49,344 nucleotides of DNA from a virus, in the IMG/VR virus record IMGVR_UViG_3300028844_005914, positions 1 to 49,344 of that record. The stretch is one strand, 5' to 3'. The translations under genes and the position numbers were made by a program. The number at the start of each line of letters is the position of its first letter. The first letter of the stretch is position 1. Below are positions 31,948 to 41,196 of the stretch, piece by piece. The notes beneath the pieces were generated by a model. The model was not told where the DNA came from. It did not search any database and saw only the letters and a list, made by a program, of their open reading frames with translations.

Positions 31948-32552
31948 AAGTACAAATAAGAAAAATAATCGATTTAAAACCAGCGGAATATAATCCGAGA
32001 GAGCTAACTAAAAAACAATATGAGGACTTAAAGAAAAGCCTTCAAGAGTTCGGTGTAGTAGAGCCAATATTGGTAAATATGCACAAGGATAGAGAAAGTG
32101 TTGTTATAGGTGGTCATCAAAGATTGAGGATATGGAGCGAATTGGGTAATGAAGATATTCAATGCGTAGAGGTAAAGTTGCCATTAGATAAAGAAAAAGA
32201 ACTCAATGTAAGATTAAATAAAAATGGTGGGCAATGGGATTGGGATTTGTTAGCTAATAATTTTGAGAGTGCTGATTTAATAGATTGGGGGTTCAATGAA
32301 GATGATGTATTAGCTGAACTTACAGAGGATGATGAAAAGGAGGAGCCTGAAGTTGTTTTTTCAGAAATATTAAATGAATCCAATAATTATGTAGTTTTAT
32401 ATTTTGATAATGAGATTGATTGGTTGCAGGCTCAAACTCACTTTGATTTAGATTCGGTGCACTCCAAGAGATCAAATGGCAAACCTTGGAGTAAGGGAAT
32501 AGGTAGGGTTATTAAAGGGGCGGATTATTTAAAGGAATTAAATGAAAGTTGA
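31944..32552 (+). CDS. ParB/sulfiredoxin-like nuclease-domain protein
   Basis: A 202-residue protein coupled by ATGA. The N-terminal half has the ParB N-terminal fold: IRKIIDLKPAEYNPRELT, then FGVVEPILVN and the key loop VIGGHQRLRIWSELG. Phages commonly carry such proteins beside terminase genes, often fused or adjacent to DNA methyltransferases. The C-terminal half (NYVVLYFDNEIDWLQAQ, IGRVIKGADYL) is the companion domain seen in these proteins. It may nick or mark DNA for packaging or modification; the biochemical role is unproved. Confidence 0.8.
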   Translation: MKVQIRKIIDLKPAEYNPRELTKKQYEDLKKSLQEFGVVEPILVNMHKDRESVVIGGHQRLRIWSELGNEDIQCVEVKLPLDKEKELNVRLNKNGGQWDWDLLANNFESADLIDWGFNEDDVLAELTEDDEKEEPEVVFSEILNESNNYVVLYFDNEIDWLQAQTHFDLDSVHSKRSNGKPWSKGIGRVIKGADYLKELNES

Positions 32553-33213
32553 AACTAAATATATTGGCTTAAAGAAATTTACTTATAGAGACAATAAGTC
32601 TGATTTATGGGTTATAAATGAAGTTGCCCATCCTTCTACATATCAGAAGTGGTTACAGGTCGGTTCGGATGATGTAGTTTTAGATATAGGAATGAACATA
32701 GGTGCTTTTAGTGTCTTCTATGGGAGTAAGGCTAAGGTGTGTATAGGCTTTGAACCAGAGGAAGAAAATTTTAATTTAGCTGTAGAAAATATAAATCAAA
32801 ATAAAAGGGAGGGATCAGTAATCCCATTAAGAAAAGCTGTATTGGGAAGAAGAGATTCACAAATTGAGTTATATATAAATAATGGGTCAAGGCGCGATGG
32901 GGACACCATTATACCCAAAAGGGGGAGGAAAAGAGTTATAGTTGATGCCGTAAATATTAATGATTTAATAGAGCAGTATAAGCCTAATAAAATAAAAATG
33001 GATTGTGAAGCTTCCGAATATGATATTATTAAGCATATTCAGAATTGGAGTAGCATTGAATCTATTGTTGTGGAGTGGCATAGAACAATGCTGAAGGATG
33101 AATCCAATCAAATGCTTGGTGAAGTTTTTGATATATTGGATAATAATTTTTCTGAAGTGTCAGGTAATAGAGACCCTGCGGGATGGATGCAAATAATGAA
33201 AGCTCGAAAATGA
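32542..33213 (+). CDS. FkbM-family methyltransferase
   Basis: A 223-residue protein. SAM-binding motif I is VVLDIGMNIGAF (45-56), the acidic residue ending strand 2 is in GFEPEEENF (Glu71), and KMDCEASEYDII (153-163) is the FkbM family signature. FkbM enzymes O-methylate sugars and polyketides, so the substrate is more likely a glycan or glycosylated base than plain DNA. It lies between a ParB-like protein and a glycosyltransferase-like gene, overlapping each slightly. Confidence 0.82.
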   Translation: MKVETKYIGLKKFTYRDNKSDLWVINEVAHPSTYQKWLQVGSDDVVLDIGMNIGAFSVFYGSKAKVCIGFEPEEENFNLAVENINQNKREGSVIPLRKAVLGRRDSQIELYINNGSRRDGDTIIPKRGRKRVIVDAVNINDLIEQYKPNKIKMDCEASEYDIIKHIQNWSSIESIVVEWHRTMLKDESNQMLGEVFDILDNNFSEVSGNRDPAGWMQIMKARK

Positions 33214-33962
33214 AATATACAATATATTCTCCTACCTATAAAAGATCAGGTTTATGTAGAACACACAAGTACCTGAAGGATGTTGTTTATGTTGTGCGTG
33301 AATCTGAAAAAGATGATTACGCGGGCGTTCATGATAAGGTATGGATTGTGCCTGATTCTGCTCAAGGAAACCTCTCAAGGGTAAGAAATTACATATTAGA
33401 TCAAGCAAAGGAAGATCATATTATTTTGTTAGATGATGATATTCATTGCTTTGGCAGATGGAATGGTGGTGATCATAAAAAATTAGATGAAGATGGTGCT
33501 TATAATATGATGTATGAAGGCTGTCAGTTGGCAGAGGATTTAGATGTCAGGTTTTGGGGTCTTAATTGCATAGGTGATAAAGGGTCTTATCGGGAATATA
33601 CTCCGTTTGGCACAAGGCAGTATATAGGCGGACCTTTTCAAGCACATCATAAAAATGACTTAAGGTATGATGAGAAAATATATTTAAAGGAAGATTATGA
33701 TATGACCTTACAGGTCTTAAATAAGTATAGAAGAAACCTTAGATTAAATATGTATCATTATGATTGCGATCAGGCAACGCTTGCGGGGGGCTGTGCAGAA
33801 TATAGAAACATTAAGACGGAAATGAATCACAATGATATGCTAAGAAAAAAATGGGGAAGCAGTATCGTGCAGTTTGATACAGGTAATTCACAAGTGCAAA
33901 GAAAGAGACAACAGAGCTATGACATTAACCCTATAATAAAAATACCAATAGGAGGTGTGTAA
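33210..33962 (+). CDS. GT-A glycosyltransferase-like protein (TAGT-like)
   Basis: Started at the ATG overlapping the methyltransferase stop (ATGA), 250 residues. It opens YTIYSPTYKRSG, has GNLSRVRNYILDQA, then HIILLDDDIHCFGRW, where DDD is the metal-binding motif. PTYKR, then RN, then LDDDI resembles the TET-associated glycosyltransferases predicted to glycosylate modified bases in phage DNA. I see no TET/JBP dioxygenase here, so the acceptor is unknown; the base-modifying role is inferred. Confidence 0.65.
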   Translation: MKYTIYSPTYKRSGLCRTHKYLKDVVYVVRESEKDDYAGVHDKVWIVPDSAQGNLSRVRNYILDQAKEDHIILLDDDIHCFGRWNGGDHKKLDEDGAYNMMYEGCQLAEDLDVRFWGLNCIGDKGSYREYTPFGTRQYIGGPFQAHHKNDLRYDEKIYLKEDYDMTLQVLNKYRRNLRLNMYHYDCDQATLAGGCAEYRNIKTEMNHNDMLRKKWGSSIVQFDTGNSQVQRKRQQSYDINPIIKIPIGGV

Positions 33963-34876
33963 TGTCTAATAAAAATGCATTTAAAGTAACAAAAAAAAAT
34001 GAAGGAGTATTCTTCATAGATTTAGATTTTGGTGAAAAAGATATATCCAAACAGGAGTTTTGGTGTTTATTGCGTAGTGATGCACACCATGATAATCCCC
34101 ACTCAGATAATTTCTTAGAAAAAAAACATTTACAACAAGCAATAGAAAGGAATGCTTTTATATTAGATAATGGAGATGCCTTTTGTGCCATGCAGGGCAA
34201 GGGTGATCCTAGAGCAAGTAAAAATGATATTAAAGAAAAACATAAAACAGGTAGTTATCTTGATAGCCTTGTTGATACCTACTCGGAATTTCTTGAACCT
34301 TATAGTAAGAACATACTTGTCATGGGTCGTGGTAACCATGAAACAGCAGTATATAAGCACAGGGAGACTGACCTCACTCAAAGGTTGGTTGATCTTATTA
34401 ATGGAAGAACGGGCTCAGGAATTAAGTCAGGACAGATCGCAAATTGGATTGGGTTTCGGGCAAGAAGTAGAGACAAACAGGGAAAGTTTAAAAAGATTGC
34501 GAAGCATGTATGGCTATACATGTTCCACGGAGCAGGAGGTGGTGGACCCGTCACCAAAGGAGTCATTGGTGCGAATCGTATGGGCGTTACACACCCAGAC
34601 GCTAATATTGTCGCTACAGGGCATACGCATGACTCTTGGTTTTTTACTAATGCTCGCAGTAGGATTACCCTTGACGGTACTGAATATATCGATGAGCAAC
34701 TTCATATTAAAATACCTACATATAAAAACGAATATGGAGTGAAGGATTCAGGATTTCACATGGAGAAAGGAAGACCACCAAAACCATTGGGTGCTGTTTG
34801 GATAAGGTTTTACCTAGATGTACCTAAAGATTTAAGTACATATCATTTAAAGTATGAAGCAACAAGAGCAGATTAA
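33962..34876 (+). CDS. Calcineurin-like metallophosphoesterase
   Basis: A 304-residue protein with a good AGGAGG before its ATG. All metal-site motifs are present in order: RSDAH (Asp40, His42), DNGD (Asp69, Asp72), RGNHE (Asn125, His126), FHG (His189) and GHTH (His221, His223). Such enzymes hydrolyse phosphomono- or diesters. In the terminase island it may clean DNA ends, remove a nucleotide intermediate of the glycosyltransferase, or cleave a host signalling nucleotide. Substrate not known. Confidence 0.82.
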   Translation: MSNKNAFKVTKKNEGVFFIDLDFGEKDISKQEFWCLLRSDAHHDNPHSDNFLEKKHLQQAIERNAFILDNGDAFCAMQGKGDPRASKNDIKEKHKTGSYLDSLVDTYSEFLEPYSKNILVMGRGNHETAVYKHRETDLTQRLVDLINGRTGSGIKSGQIANWIGFRARSRDKQGKFKKIAKHVWLYMFHGAGGGGPVTKGVIGANRMGVTHPDANIVATGHTHDSWFFTNARSRITLDGTEYIDEQLHIKIPTYKNEYGVKDSGFHMEKGRPPKPLGAVWIRFYLDVPKDLSTYHLKYEATRAD

Positions 34877-34882
34877 CCATGA

Positions 34883-34907
34883 AAATCTAAAGTTATGGTT
34901 TAGATTT
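34883..34907. promoter_or_regulatory. Hairpin between the phosphoesterase and large terminase genes
   Basis: AAATCTAAA and TTTAGATTT form a perfect nine-base inverted repeat around a seven-base loop in the 71-base gap. No T-run follows. It may be an mRNA processing or protein-binding site that separates terminase expression from the island. Confidence 0.55.
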
Positions 34908-34947
34908 GCAAGGTAAGTATGTAGAGATTGTGTAGATATACCCCAAT

Positions 34948-36726
34948 ATGGGAATAGTAGAAGCATCAGCAAAAAGAGGTTGGAAGCCACCCGACACAAG
35001 AACAACATGGGAGTGGGCAGAGCAAAGTGTTAAGTTAGACCCAACATCTCCATATCAAGGATTTTGGAAGTCCGATATATCGCCTTGGGTAAGAGAATTA
35101 ATGGAGTGTTTTGCTGATAATGAAATATCAGATATTAGTGTTATGTGTTCCGCCCAATCCGCCAAGACACAAACAATGATATGCCTATTAATGTGGGCAT
35201 TAGCGGAAGAGCCTGCCCCGTCAATGTGGGTTACATCAACTGCTGAAGAAGCCGCATTTTTGATGAAGACAAGGCTTATTCCAACAATAAAATCATGTGA
35301 TCCTGTAGTAGCCCAACTAATAGATGATAGAAATGCAGTAAATAAGATGGAGGTTCACCTCAAGGGAGCATCATTAGGTGTGGTTGGTTCATCCTCGCCA
35401 TCAAGATTGCAGTCCAAGCCTGTTCGTTGGCTGTTCTTGGATGAGGTAAGAAATTACCCCGATGGTGCACTAGAGATGGTTCTGAAGAGGACAAGGGCAT
35501 ATTGGAATGCTAGAAGATGCATAGTTTCTACTCCCGATATGTATAATGATGCAACTCATAGGGCTTATCTGCAAGGTGATCAAAGAGTATGGCATTTCCA
35601 ATGTAGGGGATGCTCTGAATATTACCCAATGCAATGGGAGTTCATGAAATGGGATGAAAATGATCTTACTAAGAATGAGAGGGGTTATAATTTTGATGAA
35701 TTATGTAAGACTATATATTTTCAATGTAAGTGTGGTGAAGTTTATAAAGATGTGCCACTAGACAGAAGATATTTTGTAAATAGTGGTAAATATATACCCT
35801 TAAATGAAAATGCCCCAAAGAATAGAAGGAGTTATCATTGGAATGCTTTATTGCCACCATGGGTAAAATGGAGAGATTTAGTCGAAGAGTTTTTATTGGC
35901 TAAGCAATCGACACATAATGGAGATACGTCGCCATTAAAGGATTTTATAAACGAATCATTGGGTGAACCTTGGGAGGATCGTTTGGGTGATTTTGAAGAT
36001 TTTGGTCAATTAAAATCTAGGGCAAGAGAATATAAGCTTGGTGATGAATGGGAGGAGGAAGAGATAAGATTTTTATCAGCCGACAAACAAGCAAAAGGAG
36101 GAATGCACTATTGGTATGTAGTAAGAGCCTTTGCAAAAGAAGGCGCCAAATCAAGATTAATAGATTATGGGAGGGCTGAGAGTGATGTAGAATTATTAGA
36201 AGCCGCTGAAAGAAATAATGTGCATTCAGATAATTGCATGGTCGATTCAGGTTTTGACTCTGCATCTGTTTATAAGTTCTGCCAAAGACATGGGTGGAAG
36301 CCTATGAAGGGTTCGGGTAATGCGGGGTTTAGACACAGAAATGCCAAGACGGGTAGAATTAGCACTCAACTTTGGACATGGACTAAAGCTGAAGTAGGCA
36401 TTGGGACTAAAGAACATGGTCTTCATAAAGCGATTAGATTGTTTCTTTGGTCTAATGATGGCGTAAAAGATATGTTAGCAGAGTTAATTCAAGGAATGAT
36501 AGGAGAATGGAGTATTGCAAAAGATACATGTAATGAGTATACGAGACAGGTAACAGCAGAAAAAAGAGTTCAAATTCAAGACATAAAAGGAAGAATAAAG
36601 TATGAATGGCTTCCTGTCAGGAAGGACAATCATATGTTTGATTGTGAATTAATGATCGTTGTGGCATCATTAGCTAATAAACTAATTACTCAATATGAAG
36701 TAGTGGAGACTGAAGAGCTTAAATGA
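34948..36726 (+). CDS. Large terminase subunit, lambda GpA type
   Basis: A 592-residue protein. The ATPase has a variant Walker A (SAQSAKTQ, 68-75), as in the GpA family where the P-loop departs from consensus, and Walker B WLFLDE (161-166). A zinc-knuckle-like set (Cys219, Cys222, Cys260, Cys262) lies between domains. The C-terminal nuclease offers LSADKQ (Asp379), VDSGFD (Asp433) and MFDCELM (Asp565). It drives DNA into proheads and cuts genome ends. GpA-type motors are typical of cos phages, in line with the Nu1-like small subunit. Confidence 0.92.
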   Translation: MGIVEASAKRGWKPPDTRTTWEWAEQSVKLDPTSPYQGFWKSDISPWVRELMECFADNEISDISVMCSAQSAKTQTMICLLMWALAEEPAPSMWVTSTAEEAAFLMKTRLIPTIKSCDPVVAQLIDDRNAVNKMEVHLKGASLGVVGSSSPSRLQSKPVRWLFLDEVRNYPDGALEMVLKRTRAYWNARRCIVSTPDMYNDATHRAYLQGDQRVWHFQCRGCSEYYPMQWEFMKWDENDLTKNERGYNFDELCKTIYFQCKCGEVYKDVPLDRRYFVNSGKYIPLNENAPKNRRSYHWNALLPPWVKWRDLVEEFLLAKQSTHNGDTSPLKDFINESLGEPWEDRLGDFEDFGQLKSRAREYKLGDEWEEEEIRFLSADKQAKGGMHYWYVVRAFAKEGAKSRLIDYGRAESDVELLEAAERNNVHSDNCMVDSGFDSASVYKFCQRHGWKPMKGSGNAGFRHRNAKTGRISTQLWTWTKAEVGIGTKEHGLHKAIRLFLWSNDGVKDMLAELIQGMIGEWSIAKDTCNEYTRQVTAEKRVQIQDIKGRIKYEWLPVRKDNHMFDCELMIVVASLANKLITQYEVVETEELK

Positions 36727-36727
36727 G

Positions 36728-37477
36728 ATGGTTATAAAAGGACATTACATTGGTTTACCAACTGCTGATCTCCAAAGGATTAGGGATCAGCTATTTGAAG
36801 CCTTAGAGCAAGCCAGAAAAGGCTCGCGTTTCGCAGAGGTTGATATGGGTGGCAAAATGGGAAAGAAAGCCCTATTGTCTTACCAAGAAATTGTCCAAGA
36901 GTTAAAAGAAGTTGAAGTGGCTTTAAAAAAAGCCTTACCTGATGTTTATGGGAAGTCAGTAAAGAGACTTATCCCTAATTACAATCCTGCCATGGCTAGA
37001 ATAGTAATTAAAATAAAGTTAGGAAAACAAATTTATTATCCTGAAGAGCAGTTTGTGGATACAGGCGCATTTGCATATGATCCCGTTGAGGGCACATTAG
37101 AAGTTACAAGATTAGATGACCCAATTATGACTCATGTGGGAGAACATAAAATTAGGTATGAAGCATATAATTCAAATGGAAGTAGGGTGGAAGCTATCCG
37201 AAAAATTAAAATCCTAGATTCTGTAGAAGTTTTTGATTTAGCCCCAATATTTGGTAATTCAGTTAATGATGACATATTTTATTATAATAGAGGCGTTAGC
37301 TCTATTAATTTAACTAATGGTTATTGGGCTGATAGGGATTATCAAAATCAAATAATCAAAGAGAATGGTCGTTGGGCAATTTATGACTATTCAGGTGTAA
37401 AGCATGATATACAAAAAAACTCATCCACCATCCCATTGTCCGTGGATAGTGAGTGGGAAAAAATAATAGTTAAATGA
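36728..37477 (+). CDS. gpW-like head-tail connector fused to an Ig-like domain
   Basis: A 249-residue protein. The N-terminal 70 residues (LQRIRDQLFEALEQARKG, then YQEIVQELKEVEVAL) match the small helical gpW-type joining protein, which sits between A and B in lambda, as here. After a linker, about residues 95-160 (FVDTGAFAYDPVEGTLEV, THVGEHKIRYEAYNSNGSRVEAIRKIKI) look like a DUF5011-type Ig fold. gpW is normally under 80 residues, so this fusion is unusual and may expose a decoration at the neck. Confidence 0.65.
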   Translation: MVIKGHYIGLPTADLQRIRDQLFEALEQARKGSRFAEVDMGGKMGKKALLSYQEIVQELKEVEVALKKALPDVYGKSVKRLIPNYNPAMARIVIKIKLGKQIYYPEEQFVDTGAFAYDPVEGTLEVTRLDDPIMTHVGEHKIRYEAYNSNGSRVEAIRKIKILDSVEVFDLAPIFGNSVNDDIFYYNRGVSSINLTNGYWADRDYQNQIIKENGRWAIYDYSGVKHDIQKNSSTIPLSVDSEWEKIIVK

Positions 37478-38958
37478 GCCTATTAGATAAAATATTTAGA
37501 AAATCTGCGATAGAGAGGGAAAAGCCAAGTGCGTATCACCCAACTTATTGGGAAGGAATAAAAAGGTCTAGGCAGAGGAAAGATGTTCCATATACATTCA
37601 AATCAGGTAGGGCTAATTCTAGTTGGAGCAGGAAAGAAATGGCTTCCCTTTCTAGGTATCTTTATGATAATGATGGTATAGTTAGATGTGCAATAAATGA
37701 CCTCGCCCGATATTCATTTCCCCTTACCCCCCAAGCCGTCTCTGATGATGCGTATTGGAATATGGAAGCTGAGGCTTTGTTTCAGGATTGGAGCACTTAT
37801 GCTGATGTGGGGCAACGATATGGTTTTGAAGAGTTACAAAGATTGGCTTCGGTTGCGATCGACAGGGACGGAGACATCGGAATCATGTTTGTCAGAGCCT
37901 CGGGTTTCAGATTGCAATTAGTAGAATCTCATAGAATTGGAGATTTCTTAGAAACTGATTCAGGTTATGTAGATGGAGTAAAAACTAATAAATATGGTAG
38001 AGCTACTTCTTATTTGGTTAGTGATGAATCAATTTATGGTGAGTTTTTTCCCAAAACAACCAAGGCGAAAAAGATACCATCTTCGGCATTAATGTTATTG
38101 TTTGATCCCGAAAGGGCAGATCAGCAAAGAGGATTACCTGCTATCAAGCACGCGATGAATCATGTGCGTGATATAAAGGATATTTTGCAGTATGAAAAAG
38201 AGGGCGTAAAGAATCTTTCCACTATTGCTGCTGTTTTAGAATCAGAGACAGGAGAAGCTGATCCCGATGCGTGGAATGTAAAAGATATTGAGGAGAATGC
38301 CACAAGATTAACTGTAAATGAAATACAAAGTGGTAGCATTCCCGTTTTGAAAAAAGGTGAAAAATTAACACCCTTTTCTTATAATAGACCATCATCTGCC
38401 TTTCAGGGTTTCTTGGAATTTTTAATTAGGGAATTTGCTGTAGGTATGGGATTACCTTATGAGTTTCTTTGGCACCCCGCTGGCATAACAGGACCCGCCC
38501 AAAGATTCATTATGGGCAAAGCTCAAAGAAGATTTAATGAAAGGCAAAGATTGTTTCACAAATTCGTAAAAAGAGTTTGGGCAATGGTCATTGCAGATGC
38601 CATAGATAGTGGAAAATTATCACCTACTAAAAATTGGTATAAATGCAGAATCCAAGCACCCGCACAATTAACTATAGATGCGGGAAGGGAAATGATGCAG
38701 GAGAGAGAAGATGTGTCGGCGGGATTAATGACCTTAAGGGAACACTTTGGAAAGAGAGGTTTAGATTGGCAGTCTGAGTGTCAGCAAAGATCGAAAGAAA
38801 TAAAGTATATGTTCGAGAAAGCGGATGATCTAGCCAAAGAGCTTGGGGTTGATAGAAATATTATTGTAAGCTTACTCTCACAGGGAGATACAATGTTACC
38901 ACTTGATAAAGAAGAAGAAAATGATGAAAATATCGAAGATACAAGAGAATCTGATTAA
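37474..38958 (+). CDS. Portal protein, lambda gpB type
   Basis: A 494-residue protein directly after the connector, coupled by ATGA. Hallmarks of the lambda-type portal family include WSRKEMASLSRYLYDNDGIVRCAINDLARYSF near residue 50, DRDGDIGIMFVRASG in the middle, and FLIREFAVGMGLPYEFLWHPAGITGPAQRFIM near 310-340. It forms the dodecameric ring through which DNA enters and leaves the head. The acidic C-terminus overlaps the protease gene. Confidence 0.9.
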   Translation: MSLLDKIFRKSAIEREKPSAYHPTYWEGIKRSRQRKDVPYTFKSGRANSSWSRKEMASLSRYLYDNDGIVRCAINDLARYSFPLTPQAVSDDAYWNMEAEALFQDWSTYADVGQRYGFEELQRLASVAIDRDGDIGIMFVRASGFRLQLVESHRIGDFLETDSGYVDGVKTNKYGRATSYLVSDESIYGEFFPKTTKAKKIPSSALMLLFDPERADQQRGLPAIKHAMNHVRDIKDILQYEKEGVKNLSTIAAVLESETGEADPDAWNVKDIEENATRLTVNEIQSGSIPVLKKGEKLTPFSYNRPSSAFQGFLEFLIREFAVGMGLPYEFLWHPAGITGPAQRFIMGKAQRRFNERQRLFHKFVKRVWAMVIADAIDSGKLSPTKNWYKCRIQAPAQLTIDAGREMMQEREDVSAGLMTLREHFGKRGLDWQSECQQRSKEIKYMFEKADDLAKELGVDRNIIVSLLSQGDTMLPLDKEEENDENIEDTRESD

Positions 38959-39760
38959 TAATCCTTGGCTGATAACTCAAGATGCATACATCGGTATGCG
39001 GTTTGCCTTTGAAAATTATTTGGAAAATCTAGGACGGGTGGATGAGTTAAATATTGAGGAAAGTGTAGCAAGGGATTATGTAAGTGATGGCATTGCTATC
39101 GTGCCGATTCAAGGAACTTTAATGAGGGGAATCTCAGAAGATGTAGCGAAATATTTTGGAATGACAGATACATCTTCACTCAAAGATAGAATTGAAGCGC
39201 TCATTGAGGATGACGAAGTGCATGGAGTTATGCTAGATATAGATTCAGGTGGTGGTTCTGCTTCAGGCATAGCGGAAACAGCAGAGGCAATAGCAAAGTT
39301 AAATAAAGAAAAGCCTGTATATACCTCAGTCGAGGGAACCATGGCAAGTGCCGCATATTGGTTGGGGTCACAAGCCTCAGTAGTTTTTGCATCAGGAAGT
39401 TCCAAGGTTGGGTCAATAGGTGTATATTTACCTGTAATTGATAATAGTGAGTCTTATAAATCTCAAGGTGTGCATGTGGAGTTAATTAAAAATAAAGAAG
39501 CTACATATAAAGGTGCGGGATTCGATGGGACGGCATTAACTACTGATCAAAAAGAATATTTAACGGAAATGGTGCAAGATATATATGAAGATTTTAAAGG
39601 GTCTGTTTTGTCTGCTAGGAAAGATATTCCTACGGAAGCAATGCAGGGGCAAGTGTATCTCGGAAGAAGAGCGAAAGGCGTGCAACTTGTGGATGTAATT
39701 GGTGGGTTTAAGGATGCGTATCAAATGCTCGCATACCAAGTAGAGAAAAATAAATATTAA
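38921..39760 (+). CDS. Head maturation protease, S49 family (lambda gpC-like)
   Basis: Taken from the ATG at 38921 within the portal end (279 residues). The S49/ClpP fold is clear: IAIVPIQGTLMRG, GVMLDIDSGGGSASGIAETAEAI, then VEGTMASAAYW with catalytic Ser143, and SSKVGSIGVYL. A Lys in the NKEATYKGAG region (near 197) probably completes the dyad. In lambda-like phages this enzyme trims scaffold and portal during prohead maturation. It precedes the scaffold candidate as expected. Confidence 0.9.
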   Translation: MMKISKIQENLINNPWLITQDAYIGMRFAFENYLENLGRVDELNIEESVARDYVSDGIAIVPIQGTLMRGISEDVAKYFGMTDTSSLKDRIEALIEDDEVHGVMLDIDSGGGSASGIAETAEAIAKLNKEKPVYTSVEGTMASAAYWLGSQASVVFASGSSKVGSIGVYLPVIDNSESYKSQGVHVELIKNKEATYKGAGFDGTALTTDQKEYLTEMVQDIYEDFKGSVLSARKDIPTEAMQGQVYLGRRAKGVQLVDVIGGFKDAYQMLAYQVEKNKY

Positions 39761-39765
39761 AATTG

Positions 39766-39789
39766 ATGGAGACAAGAAAGCTATTGTGA
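39766..39789 (+). promoter_or_regulatory. Conserved ATGGAGACAA leader motif, site 3
   Basis: ATGGAGACAA (39766-39775) opens a seven-codon frame whose TGA overlaps the scaffold start (TGATG). Same motif as at 730 and 5075. The exact overlap with the next ATG favours a coupling leader peptide at this site. Confidence 0.45.
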
Positions 39790-40211
39790 TGAGTGAAGCA
39801 AAAAATATCATTGAGGAACACGAAACTTTATTAGGAGAAGTATCTTCGTTGAAAGAGCTCTTAGATGAAGCTAGTGATAAAATAAAAACTTTAACCGAGC
39901 AAGTATCCGAAAAGGATGCTGTGATCGAAAAAGCTTGTTCAGAAAAAGAAAGCCTTGAAAAGGAGCTTGATGAAAAGGTAGCTGAAAATGAAGAGTTGGA
40001 TGGTCAAGTAAGATTATTAGCTCAAGAAGAGGATGCCTTGGAGAAAAAAGTTTCTGAAAAACTTAATGAAATTGGAGTTGAGCCCGTCAGTCTATCTTCA
40101 GACCAAGAAGAATTTGACCACGTTAAAGAATGGGCAGAAATAAAAGACCCAATCGAAAAAACTAAATTTTATCGTCAACACAAAGAAAAAATCCTTGGAG
40201 GACTTAAATAA
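39789..40211 (+). CDS. Putative scaffold protein, coiled coil
   Basis: The ATG at 39789 gives 140 residues. Almost the whole protein is an acidic heptad coiled coil (LLGEVSSLKELLDEASDKIKTLTEQ and onward) with a short basic C-terminal motif (FYRQHKEKILGGLK). A helical, charged protein between protease and major capsid protein is the standard place for a scaffold, and the basic C-terminus is typical of the capsid-binding end. Its stop overlaps the capsid start (TAATG). Confidence 0.75.
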   Translation: MSEAKNIIEEHETLLGEVSSLKELLDEASDKIKTLTEQVSEKDAVIEKACSEKESLEKELDEKVAENEELDGQVRLLAQEEDALEKKVSEKLNEIGVEPVSLSSDQEEFDHVKEWAEIKDPIEKTKFYRQHKEKILGGLK

Positions 40212-41182
40212 TGGCTAACTTAGCAAGTATATCAACTAAATATCCTAACGGCAACCTATCGGTTGACGTAATTCTTCAAGAGGCATTAGATACCTTTACT
40301 CAAGACCTTGGAATCCTTGGCTCAATCCATAGGGATTTTGGTGGAGAAGCGATGCGCTTCAATCAGAGTCTGCAAACAAGAATTTTTTCTACACGAAGTA
40401 AAAGTGATGTTATAGATTGGGCGGATGGCGATGGCACATCTACTGCAAAGGTTCAATCTTATAATGATGGAAATGAGGATCAAGATGCTGATGCCGTTAC
40501 TATTAAGTTGGATCAACACAAATTCATAAAGTTCCACCTTAATGATCTTGAGCGTGAGCAAACTTCTGTTGCCTATATTTCGGAAGCTGCCAAATATTCT
40601 GCTCATGCTTTGGCTCAAAAAGTTACTGAAGATTTATTGGAAACTGCTTTTGCGGCAGATACCACAATTAACACAACACAAATTCCATTGGCATCTTTTG
40701 ATGTAGATGACATCTTTGATGTTGCAAAAGCAATGGATGATGAAAATATGCCTAAAGGTGGACGATGGATGGTTTTAGATCATTCTGTGTATTATCAGCT
40801 TCTTAAAACTCTTACAACTATTGGTAATGCTACTTATGATGTAAAACCAGGTATTAATCGTGCTTTAGTTGATCAACAGCTTGGTGGATTTTCTATCTAT
40901 ACATACAATGGATTAAGCGCACTTACAGGGGGAGAAAAAGTCCTTGCGGGATATGAGGGTTCATTAGCTATGGTAAATCGTTTGCCTGAGTTTGCTGATG
41001 CTTCCATGCAAATTGGTGACATCTCTAATGCAACTGAGCCAAATAGTGGTCTTTCATTGCAATTACGCAGAAAGTATGATGTATTTGATGCTAAAGAACA
41101 ATATGCTCTTACTATCATGTATGGTCTTAAAGCACCTACTGATGGTACAACCAATCGTATTTTTACACTTGATGTTGCTTAA
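40211..41182 (+). CDS. Major capsid protein (HK97-like fold)
   Basis: A 323-residue protein following protease and scaffold. An N-terminal helix (VILQEALDTFTQDLGILGSIHRDF), an E-loop-like strand region, a long spine helix (ISEAAKYSAHALAQKVTEDLLETAF), PKGGRWMVLDHSVYYQLLKTL in the P/A-domain area and a C-terminal beta end (LRRKYDVFDAKEQYALTIMYGLK) fit HK97-fold capsid proteins. There is no sign of an N-terminal delta domain, consistent with a separate scaffold. Confidence 0.88.
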   Translation: MANLASISTKYPNGNLSVDVILQEALDTFTQDLGILGSIHRDFGGEAMRFNQSLQTRIFSTRSKSDVIDWADGDGTSTAKVQSYNDGNEDQDADAVTIKLDQHKFIKFHLNDLEREQTSVAYISEAAKYSAHALAQKVTEDLLETAFAADTTINTTQIPLASFDVDDIFDVAKAMDDENMPKGGRWMVLDHSVYYQLLKTLTTIGNATYDVKPGINRALVDQQLGGFSIYTYNGLSALTGGEKVLAGYEGSLAMVNRLPEFADASMQIGDISNATEPNSGLSLQLRRKYDVFDAKEQYALTIMYGLKAPTDGTTNRIFTLDVA

Positions 41183-41196
41183 TTGAGGAATTGATA

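Noticed and set aside
34170-34742. 190-codon frame overlapping the metallophosphoesterase
   Set aside because: The phosphoesterase has a complete set of metal-site motifs over the same bases; the other frame looks like low-complexity hydrophobic shadow sequence.
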